DNA from: Oscillospiraceae bacterium
GTDB lineage: Bacteria; Bacillota_A; Clostridia; Oscillospirales; Oscillospiraceae
Assembly (NCBI GenBank): GCA_017415945.1
Contig: JAFQDR010000055.1
Coordinates: 1-56,364, forward strand
Reading direction: 5' to 3'
Length of the DNA: 56,364 nucleotides
The notes beneath the pieces are model-generated. The model saw only the letters and a list, made by a program, of their open reading frames with translations, had not been told where the DNA came from and did no database searches. Positions 47,224-54,437 of the stretch are shown in pieces. Both the position numbers and the translations under genes were made by a program. The first letter of the stretch is position 1. Each line of letters starts with the position of its first letter.

Positions 47224-50200
47224 ATGAGTCAGGCACCTATGAATCCCCCCGTACCTCCGCAGAATGCTGCATCCGCATCCTATGCGGCACTGTATGCACC
47301 ACAGGAGGGCAAGGGCAAAAAGAAGAAAAAAGGGAAAGCCCTATGGATTTTCCTCATCATCGTGCTGCTGATTGTCGGCGTGATTCTACTGATTCGGTGG
47401 AGCAACAAAAAAGCGACCGATCTGCTTAGCAGCAATCTTACCCCCTATTCCTTTGGATACAGCGGCTATGATTATCACGAATACGTCACGCAGGACATTT
47501 ACGTTCCCACGGAGATTTATCTTGCAAACGGCAAGGCAGTACCGATCAAGTGGAGTTCGAAGAACGATGAAGTACTGGATGCACAAGGCAAGGTGCAGCG
47601 TCCTGAGTCCGAGAACCAGGAGGTTACCCTTACTGCTGCCATCCGCTACGGTCTTGGAAAGGGCGAGGCGGATTTCAGTTTTAATGTCATCAAGACCGAT
47701 CACGTCCACCGAAGCGAGGTCTATGTGCTGACAAAAGAGGAAGTCGCATCGGGCGAGGCAACGCATCATCTGTTCGTAGGCTTTGAAGATGAAGACGAGG
47801 AGAACATTTTCAGTGTTTACGGCAATTTCGGACAGACGAAGGTCACTTCCATGGAGGACGCACTTTATGTCATGGAGCTGTATCGTCCCCTATTCAATCT
47901 CGATGAGTCCCACCAGTTCGTTGCAGAGGATGTTATGCCCGGCAACGGCACCAAGACCTACAAGCTGCGGCAGGTGTGCAACGGCATCCCCTACTGGAAC
48001 AATTCGGTTTCGATGACGGTGAAAGAGGATGGCAAATTGGAGGCAATCAACCTGCATGTTTGCAGAGATACACAGGTCAACTGCGACTTCTCCATGACGG
48101 AGGAGGAGCTGACTGCGATTGCAGCCGCCGAGCTTGGCGAAGAAGCTGTCGTTGCTGTCCCCGAAAAGGGCATCTATGTGGATACGAACGGCTGCCCCTC
48201 TCCTGCATATCGTTTCTATGCGGCATCCATGGATGCATTTGAGAATGAAAAAACGCTCAAGACGTACAAATTGGAAGTAGATGCCGAAACAAAGGAGATT
48301 CTCAGCAAGAGCAGCACGATCAATACTCTGCTGGACACACAGGTTGCACAGGCAATTGTCGATGCAGCGGAAACCGAAACGGCTTCTTCGAAGACGGCGG
48401 GGGCGAGTGAGGAAGCAGATTTGATTTGCTGGGCTAAATTGTTAAACGGTTTATGTGCAACAGAAACTGTGCAGGCAGAGGATGTATTCGGAAACGAACG
48501 TGAATTTATAGTGAGTCGAATTGATATGCCGATCACCGATCTTTACTATATGCATGATCCCTTCCGTAGAATTTCAGTTGCTCATGCAGATATGGATGAG
48601 TTTTACAAAATGATTGTCAGAAGTAATTTTGATGGAAATCAAGTCCTGTCACAAATCATGGCTTTGGAGCAAATGCACATATTTTTATCAAATAATTCGT
48701 TTACGCCGGAAGATTTTGTTGCGTATATTCAAAATACATTCGATGCCATCGAGCTCGCTCAGAACGGCACAGAAGTTATACTTGGTGCATTCAAAGCCAA
48801 TTTTATGCCAATGTTATATGTAAAAAACTTTGACAATAAACGTGCGGTATCCTCCTATGTCAATCTTCGTGATACCTATGACTGGTATCTGGAGCATCTG
48901 AATCGAAATTCCCTTGACGGAAAAGGACAACTGATTGCCTGTGCAGTCGATATGAAATCTGTTAAAGATAACGCTGCTTTTTTCCCAATTGGCGAATACT
49001 TTATTGCCGCACCTGAAGATACTTTGTTCACTTACCCTCCCTGCGGTGCTTTAGATACGATGGCACATGAATACACCCATGGCGTTTTTTACCATGTAGT
49101 CGGAGATCTTAGCGACGGCGGTTATATGAGTGAAGCCATAAATGAAGGCTATGCCGATATTTTCGGATGTCTGGTGGAAGGCAACTGGAAGATGGGAGAA
49201 ACTGTTGCCGATAAGGTGATGCGTGACCCTACGGGTACAGAAACAGAGCTTCTTTGTGACTATAAATACCCTACAAGATATTTCGGCGAGCATTGGAGCC
49301 TCTCAGACGGACATATCGACGGTATCCTCCTGAGCCGTGCTGCGTATCAGATGACGCAAAGCGGCTTTACTGAGGAGGATGTCGCCAATATCTGGTATAA
49401 ATCCATGGGGTATGGCTACGATACACGCAGCGATTTTCTAAGTGTTCGCTACAATGTCATCCAAGCTGCAAGAAATCTCGGATATACAGTTGAAGAAATC
49501 GTTGTCATTGAGGACATTTTCGGTCTTATGGGCATCGGCACTACTGCCACCCGTGAATTAAGAAATGCCGCAATTCGCGGCCATGAACTGATGGACGATT
49601 TCACAGACGAAAAATTCCTGATGCCGATGACACCCCTTCTGGCGGTTCTGGGTGACATGCCGGTGTACATTTATCATCTGGATAACGGTGAGCCTGTGGA
49701 ATATACGGATGAAGAAATCTCCGAGATGATGTCTGCGGCACTTTCCTACAAGCTTGCGGCGATCGTCAACGAAATTCCCTTTTATTTCACGGAGGAAGAA
49801 ATCACCCAGATACTGTCTGAGTTGACGGGCTATGCTGCCGACGATGTTCCGCCTTCTGATTTCACGAATCAAAAAATCTATGAGATGTTTTCTGCATGGG
49901 AATCCTACCAGCTTACCGATACCAACATTCATGAATATAATCCGGACATCCCCATCGAAAAGAAGATTACAGTAAAATATGAGCGAGTCTCGAAAGCAAA
50001 ATTTGATATGTACGAAGCGATGCTATCGAAAGATCTTATCACGAAATACAGCGAAATCATTTTAGATCAGATGGGTACTGAGGCAGGTGATGCGAAAGAA
50101 TATCTGGAGCTTGCAGACAGCGAATTCATGCGGTATGTATGGGATCCCTCCGTCCATGAATGCCCTCCCTACATCTTCTGGACAGACTGCGTCGGCGTGG

Positions 50201-50250
50201 ATTTCTACATTCTGGCAAAAATGGGCTATTTTACTGAGTCAGAAGAATAA
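47224..50250 (+). CDS. Membrane-anchored thermolysin-like (M4) metallopeptidase
   Basis: 1,008 aa. The ATG at 47224 is chosen (six bases after GGAGG) over an ATG that abuts the ribosome site. A Pro-rich cytoplasmic start and KKKKKGK precede one membrane helix (WIFLIIVLLIVGVILLI), giving a type II anchor. Then comes a small Ig-like domain (IYLANGKAVPIKWSSKNDEV), an FTP/PepSY-like propeptide region (about 200-370), and the catalytic domain with zinc site HEYTH near 614 and the third ligand in NEGYADIFG about 25 residues later. The C-terminal 200 residues are acidic and unassigned. Surface proteolysis of proteins or matrix is likely. Key residues are present. Confidence 0.88.
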   Translation: MSQAPMNPPVPPQNAASASYAALYAPQEGKGKKKKKGKALWIFLIIVLLIVGVILLIRWSNKKATDLLSSNLTPYSFGYSGYDYHEYVTQDIYVPTEIYLANGKAVPIKWSSKNDEVLDAQGKVQRPESENQEVTLTAAIRYGLGKGEADFSFNVIKTDHVHRSEVYVLTKEEVASGEATHHLFVGFEDEDEENIFSVYGNFGQTKVTSMEDALYVMELYRPLFNLDESHQFVAEDVMPGNGTKTYKLRQVCNGIPYWNNSVSMTVKEDGKLEAINLHVCRDTQVNCDFSMTEEELTAIAAAELGEEAVVAVPEKGIYVDTNGCPSPAYRFYAASMDAFENEKTLKTYKLEVDAETKEILSKSSTINTLLDTQVAQAIVDAAETETASSKTAGASEEADLICWAKLLNGLCATETVQAEDVFGNEREFIVSRIDMPITDLYYMHDPFRRISVAHADMDEFYKMIVRSNFDGNQVLSQIMALEQMHIFLSNNSFTPEDFVAYIQNTFDAIELAQNGTEVILGAFKANFMPMLYVKNFDNKRAVSSYVNLRDTYDWYLEHLNRNSLDGKGQLIACAVDMKSVKDNAAFFPIGEYFIAAPEDTLFTYPPCGALDTMAHEYTHGVFYHVVGDLSDGGYMSEAINEGYADIFGCLVEGNWKMGETVADKVMRDPTGTETELLCDYKYPTRYFGEHWSLSDGHIDGILLSRAAYQMTQSGFTEEDVANIWYKSMGYGYDTRSDFLSVRYNVIQAARNLGYTVEEIVVIEDIFGLMGIGTTATRELRNAAIRGHELMDDFTDEKFLMPMTPLLAVLGDMPVYIYHLDNGEPVEYTDEEISEMMSAALSYKLAAIVNEIPFYFTEEEITQILSELTGYAADDVPPSDFTNQKIYEMFSAWESYQLTDTNIHEYNPDIPIEKKITVKYERVSKAKFDMYEAMLSKDLITKYSEIILDQMGTEAGDAKEYLELADSEFMRYVWDPSVHECPPYIFWTDCVGVDFYILAKMGYFTESEE

Positions 50251-50255
50251 GCACA

Positions 50256-50290
50256 AAAACCTCTGATGCGCTGCATCAGAGGTTTTCTCT
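50256..50290 (+). terminator. Strong terminator after the M4 peptidase
   Basis: AAAACCTCTGATGC (50256-50269) pairs perfectly with GCATCAGAGGTTTT (50273-50286), loop GCT. Confidence 0.92.
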
Positions 50291-50326
50291 TGTTAATGAA
50301 GTTCTTCCATAGAAATACAGAAGGAT

Positions 50327-50470
50327 ATGCTTGCTTCCCATGCCTCTGTATTCACGGAAATCATGTGCTGTGCTTTATCGGATGCCGGAGGAGAAGTCTA
50401 TGACTATGCTCTTTCACTTGGAATCACAAAGCGCAATCATGGTCTGATTATGGCTCCCAATGCTGCGTGA
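50327..50470 (+). pseudogene. Short orphan reading frame, possible gene remnant
   Basis: 47 codons ending ALSLGITKRNHGLIMAPNAA. The peptide looks protein-like, lacks a ribosome site, and is followed by a terminator at 50526-50561, as if the 3' end of a decayed gene were left behind. I do not recognise the parent family. Confidence 0.3.
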
Positions 50471-50525
50471 GGCATCAGTCCAAAAGCGGACAGACGGCGC
50501 AGGAGGAATGATTGGAGGCAATGAT

Positions 50526-50561
50526 AGCCCGAGAGCTGCATGATGGCTTTCGGGCTTTTTG
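50526..50561 (+). terminator. Rho-independent terminator of an absent or decayed gene
   Basis: AGCCCGAGAGC pairs with GCTTTCGGGCT (one G-T pair), followed by five T. Confidence 0.75.
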
Positions 50562-50570
50562 ATTTGACCA

Positions 50571-50599
50571 TTGCAAATTGATTTTGAGTATGTTATAAT
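50571..50599 (+). promoter_or_regulatory. Promoter of the structured leader and S41 peptidase gene
   Basis: TTGCAA (50571-50576), 17 bp, TATAAT (50594-50599). Transcription would begin just before a highly structured leader of about 200 nt. Confidence 0.65.
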
Positions 50600-50605
50600 G
50601 ATACT

Positions 50606-50744
50606 AATCCCTTAAACTCCGATAGGCAAAGTCTATCAGAGTTTAGCCACGAAGTCCGTGTTAGGGATGACAAGCCGTGTCAAATTCATGCACGGCACAT
50701 CGCTCATGTCCGACAGAATCCAGACGCACATTCGGGTATGAGCG
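50606..50744 (+). ncRNA. Structured 5' leader, unidentified riboswitch-like element
   Basis: Paired elements seen directly: P1 ATCCCT/AGGGAT (50607-50612/50663-50668) closing a junction; P2 AAACTC+GATAG with CTATC+GAGTTT (50614-50625/50633-50644); P3 CACG/CGTG (50648-50651/50657-50660); P4 GCCGTG/CACGGC (50674-50679/50691-50696); P5 CGCTCAT/ATGAGCG (50701-50707/50738-50744). There is no terminator before the gene, so control would be at translation. It does not match a riboswitch class I can name. Confidence 0.5.
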
Positions 50745-50807
50745 GATAAACTGCCTGAAATGATGATTGTAATCGGTCTTTTGACTGAATCTGAAAGGAG
50801 ATTGCAC

Positions 50808-52553
50808 ATGGATACAGTTTTCGGTTCGCTCCGCCATGCCTTTGACATGGCGAACAAGACGCACATCATCTGGTGTGTCGGCATCCTGCTCATCATGGCC
50901 GTTCTGGCCATCCTTCACCACTTCTGGAAAGAGGATGCCAAGAAAATCAGAATCTGGCGGCTGCTCTGCCTTCTTCCGCTTGCCGCTGCCGTCATCCATT
51001 TCCTGATCTATGCGCTCGGTGAACCGCTCATTGCCAGCTTTTTCATTTTTCTGTACGCCATTGCGCTGCTGGCACTTCTGCCCGTGCCTTTTGCCAAGCG
51101 AAGTATCGGCTACAGGGTGACCGCTTGCCTCACCGGCGTGCTGTCCGCTCTGCTCGGCTTCTATTTCTGCGCCACATCCCCGAACTGCTTTAATTATGCA
51201 CATATGAGCTATACCGATTCCTTCCATGCGCTTGCAGAGCAGATGGACAGAACGTATGTCCTCAAGGACTGGAAGGAAGTCGACTTTGCCGCACTGGAAG
51301 AAAAGTACATGCCCCTTGTCGAGGAGGCGGAACAAGCACAGGATCCTGCAAAGTTCTACGATGCCGTGAATCAGTTCTGCATGGAGCTGCATGACGGCCA
51401 TGTCTGGGTGTCGCCGGGCTTTGATACGGAGACTTATCCGCTGCCGGACAAGCCCCGCAATTACGGCCTTTCAATGGTGCAGCTCGATAACGGCGATGTC
51501 ATTGCCGTTTGCACAACGGAAGAGGTGCAGAAGCTCGGCATCGAGGATGGCACCCTCATCACCCACTGGAACGGCAAACCCATCGGGCAGGCACTTCTGG
51601 AGGACACAAGGGATCAGGGCTTTCCTGTGAAAGCCAATGCCGACCGCATTGCACCGATACAGCTGTCCGGCATCGGCGGTGAGACCATCGATGTGACTGT
51701 GAAGTATGCGACCGGCACGGAAATGACCGTGACGCTTTCCGATCTCGGAGGAGAGTCCCCCGCCAGGAAGGCCGCTGATACATTCTCCCGTATGCCGGAG
51801 CTGGAAACGGATGAACAGTTCGAAGCATTTCTGGATGCGAATTTCAGTGTCCGCATGCTCGATGACAAATGCGGTTATCTGGTACTGAATGCAGAGGTAA
51901 CAAGCAGCGATTTTCAGGATACGCTTGCCTATATCATGGGCGATCATATCTGGGCAAGGGAGATGTTCCGTGAGAATCTGCGTGAGCTGAGGGCGCAGGG
52001 CATGGAGTACCTTGTCATTGATCTGCGGAATAATTTCGGCGGCTTTGATGAGATCGGCTGTGCATTGACCAGTCTGCTGACCGAAGAGGACTGGTATGGC
52101 CAGGGCCTCGGCATCCGCAGAAACGGCGAATACATCAGCGTTTCCGATCATGGTATCAAGGGCGACGGCGAGTTTGCCGATCTGCAGGTCGTGGCACTGA
52201 CGAATTACAACTGCGCAAGTGCCGGTGATGGTACATCGCTCTATCTTTCCAAGCTCCCGAATGTGACGTTGGCAGGCATGACCGATCCCAACGGCTGCAA
52301 TCAGGAAACCGGCGGCAACTGCGTGCTTTCCGATGGTCTGATGGTTGTTTCCTATCCGGTCGGACTGATTCTGAACGAAGAGAGCGTACCGAATGTGGAT
52401 ACTGCGCCCGACCGCATCAGCCGCAATCCGGTTGAGGTGCGCATTCCGTTTGATTATGATGCCGCAGTGCAGATTTTCTTCAGGGGAGAGGATTATGAGC
52501 TCGCCTGGGCGATGGCGTATCTGGAAGAACATGCGGCGTGCGTGCTTGAATAG
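50808..52553 (+). CDS. S41 family peptidase with N-terminal membrane domain
   Basis: 581 aa from the ATG at 50808 (GAAAGGAG); the longer frame lacks a ribosome site. Four membrane helices fill residues about 18-125. The exterior part has a helical stretch (about 150-200) with HDGHVWVSP, a PDZ-like region around VIAVCTTEEVQKLGIEDG, and a tail-specific-protease core with YLVIDLRNNFGGF and the likely catalytic Ser in NYNCASAGDG near 470. The class usually needs Ser-Lys; the lysine is not certain here. Probably a membrane-tethered processing protease. Possibly controlled by its structured leader. Confidence 0.8.
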   Translation: MDTVFGSLRHAFDMANKTHIIWCVGILLIMAVLAILHHFWKEDAKKIRIWRLLCLLPLAAAVIHFLIYALGEPLIASFFIFLYAIALLALLPVPFAKRSIGYRVTACLTGVLSALLGFYFCATSPNCFNYAHMSYTDSFHALAEQMDRTYVLKDWKEVDFAALEEKYMPLVEEAEQAQDPAKFYDAVNQFCMELHDGHVWVSPGFDTETYPLPDKPRNYGLSMVQLDNGDVIAVCTTEEVQKLGIEDGTLITHWNGKPIGQALLEDTRDQGFPVKANADRIAPIQLSGIGGETIDVTVKYATGTEMTVTLSDLGGESPARKAADTFSRMPELETDEQFEAFLDANFSVRMLDDKCGYLVLNAEVTSSDFQDTLAYIMGDHIWAREMFRENLRELRAQGMEYLVIDLRNNFGGFDEIGCALTSLLTEEDWYGQGLGIRRNGEYISVSDHGIKGDGEFADLQVVALTNYNCASAGDGTSLYLSKLPNVTLAGMTDPNGCNQETGGNCVLSDGLMVVSYPVGLILNEESVPNVDTAPDRISRNPVEVRIPFDYDAAVQIFFRGEDYELAWAMAYLEEHAACVLE

Positions 52554-52573
52554 TGTTTTTTGTAAGAGGGAAG

Positions 52574-52601
52574 GGCTTCCGGCGTGCCGGAAGCCTTTTT
52601 T
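52574..52601 (+). terminator. Terminator after the S41 peptidase gene
   Basis: GGCTTCCGGC / GCCGGAAGCC with a GT loop and six T. Confidence 0.92.
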
Positions 52602-52691
52602 ATGAAATCTTAGATCCGACTGCGAAAAAATGGCCGCAGCTGTGTCTAATAAGTGAAAAGCAAATTTGCAGATCCGGAGGGAGGGAATCAA

Positions 52692-53249
52692 ATGGGCAAC
52701 GATGCGGATCGCTACCGCCGTTTCCTGGCTGGTGATGATGATGAACTGGTTGTGATCATTGAGACCTATTATCAGGGCTTGTCGCTCTATCTGCACAGCA
52801 TTGTGAAGAATATCTGTGAGGCGGAGGAAATCATGCAGGCCACCTTCGTGAAGCTCGCTGTGAAAAAACCAAAATTCAACGGGAAAAGTTCGTTCAAGAC
52901 CTGGCTGTATGCCATCGCACGCAATGAGGCGCTCAATTACCTCCGCAGGCGTGCACGTTATGCGGACAGACCGATCGATGAGGCATTTCAGCTTTCCGAT
53001 GAAACGGATATCGAACAGCAGTACTTGATCGAAGAACGGAAAATCCAGCTGCATGCCGCCATGAAGCGGCTCAAGCCCGACTATGCACAGGTTCTGTACC
53101 TGAAATATTTTGAGGATTTTGACACGCAGGCCATTGCCGGGATCATGAAGAAGTCATGCCGTCAGGTCGGCGATCTGACCTACCGTGCCAAGAATGCGTT
53201 GAAACTTGAACTCGAAAGGATGGGCTTTGTTTATGAAGAATGCGAATGA
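52692..53249 (+). CDS. ECF-type RNA polymerase sigma factor
   Basis: 185 aa from the ATG at 52692 after GGAGGGAGGG. Sigma-70 region 2 (IETYYQGLSLYLHSIVKNIC, FNGKSSFKTWLYAIARNEAL) and region 4 (LKPDYAQVLYLKYFEDFDTQ, then a helix-turn-helix) are joined by a short linker, as in group IV factors. The next gene overlaps by 17 bp and encodes a membrane protein, so they form a sigma/anti-sigma pair. In cellulosomal clostridia such pairs can sense polysaccharides, and the scaffoldin-like gene is next door. Confidence 0.9.
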   Translation: MGNDADRYRRFLAGDDDELVVIIETYYQGLSLYLHSIVKNICEAEEIMQATFVKLAVKKPKFNGKSSFKTWLYAIARNEALNYLRRRARYADRPIDEAFQLSDETDIEQQYLIEERKIQLHAAMKRLKPDYAQVLYLKYFEDFDTQAIAGIMKKSCRQVGDLTYRAKNALKLELERMGFVYEECE

Positions 53250-54366
53250 ACTTGCAGATGCTGTGTTCCGTGCACGGGATGCCCACAGGGAAGCGCAGCA
53301 GAACAGAATCAGAAAAATCCGTACTTCTGCTGTCATTGGTACAGCAGCCTGTGCCATCTGCCTGACCGCAGCGGGTGTGGGATACGGCCGCAGACTGCCG
53401 GACAGAATGCCTTCGGTGCCACAGAAAGCCGAAATGGAAGGCACACAGGCTGCCGTGCAGACTGCGCTGCTGCCGGAGGAAAACACAGTACCGGAAACAA
53501 CGGCGGCATTTACGAAATGTGAACCCGCCGCAGATGCTCCGATGTCCACAACCGCAGTATGCGTTCCGGAAGGAACGGCATTCTGTACACAGGTGTCATC
53601 GGAAACAGCGCACAATGTGGAAGTGAAGACGGAAGCTCCGACGGCAGAAACGGAAGAATACATTGAGGAACCGCGGTGGGACGAGAAGACGATCTCCGAG
53701 CAGTTTGTGACGTTTACAAACGAAAATGGAGAATTTGTCAGCCGCTGCACGCAGATCGACCGTGTGCATCTCGGTGAAAGGCTGTACGATACGGTGATCG
53801 AGGGCTATGATGGCTATGCCGATGAGATCCGCTATGCCGATGCATCCGTTTATCGCATCAGCGGCATCGAACCGGAATGCGCCGTTGCTGTCCGGTTTCA
53901 GGGCTGTGACACGGACTTTGTCTACACAAATCACCACGACTATATGCCCAAAACGCTTGGTGAAATGATGGATGCGCTGCATCTTTCTGAGACGATATCC
54001 TTCCACACGCTCTATGCCGAACAGGGCGGCAGCATCACGGACTATGACCGCGGTCTGCTGCTGTCACTGCTTGAGCAGCACAGGGATCTCCCCCTGCTGG
54101 AGGACGATACGCATCACCGCAAGCTGTTCGGTGTCAGCACCAACATTGATCTTCTGGGTATTGTGAATAAGTCGCTGGCAGTGACGGAGGATGGCTATCT
54201 GACCACGAATCTCATGGAGCGCCGCTATACGTTCTGTATCGGCGAGGAGACAGCACTTGCGCTGGCTGATGCACTCGGCATCGAAAAGGCCGCCGTCATC
54301 CCTGAGACGGATGATGCAAGTGCCATCGTCACCGAACCCGCTGTGCCGGAGATGGCAATGGAATAA
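53233..54366 (+). CDS. Membrane-bound anti-sigma-like protein
   Basis: 377 aa from the ATG at 53233, which overlaps the sigma gene end; a TTG upstream lacks a proper site. About 38 cytoplasmic residues (NELADAVFRARDAHREAQQN) are followed by one membrane helix (TSAVIGTAACAICLTAAGVG), a Pro/Thr/Glu-rich stalk, and an exterior alpha/beta domain (about 140-350). The short inner segment is not a classic zinc anti-sigma motif, so sigma binding is inferred from the overlap and topology. The outer domain could sense a ligand. Confidence 0.7.
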   Translation: MKNANELADAVFRARDAHREAQQNRIRKIRTSAVIGTAACAICLTAAGVGYGRRLPDRMPSVPQKAEMEGTQAAVQTALLPEENTVPETTAAFTKCEPAADAPMSTTAVCVPEGTAFCTQVSSETAHNVEVKTEAPTAETEEYIEEPRWDEKTISEQFVTFTNENGEFVSRCTQIDRVHLGERLYDTVIEGYDGYADEIRYADASVYRISGIEPECAVAVRFQGCDTDFVYTNHHDYMPKTLGEMMDALHLSETISFHTLYAEQGGSITDYDRGLLLSLLEQHRDLPLLEDDTHHRKLFGVSTNIDLLGIVNKSLAVTEDGYLTTNLMERRYTFCIGEETALALADALGIEKAAVIPETDDASAIVTEPAVPEMAME

Positions 54367-54376
54367 ATAGTACAGC

Positions 54377-54408
54377 AAGAACGCCTCCCAGAAGGGAGGC
54401 GTTCTTTT
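54377..54408 (+). terminator. Terminator after the sigma/anti-sigma operon
   Basis: AAGAACGCCTCCC / GGGAGGCGTTCTT with an AGAA loop and a short T-run. It lies between this operon and the convergent scaffoldin-like gene. Confidence 0.9.
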
Positions 54409-54437
54409 GTTTCAGCATGTCATTGCAAAGTCAGGAA

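Noticed and set aside
50606..50744. Leader as cobalamin or c-di-GMP riboswitch
   Set aside because: The short GCAAAG and GCCACG stretches are not in the conserved context of those families.
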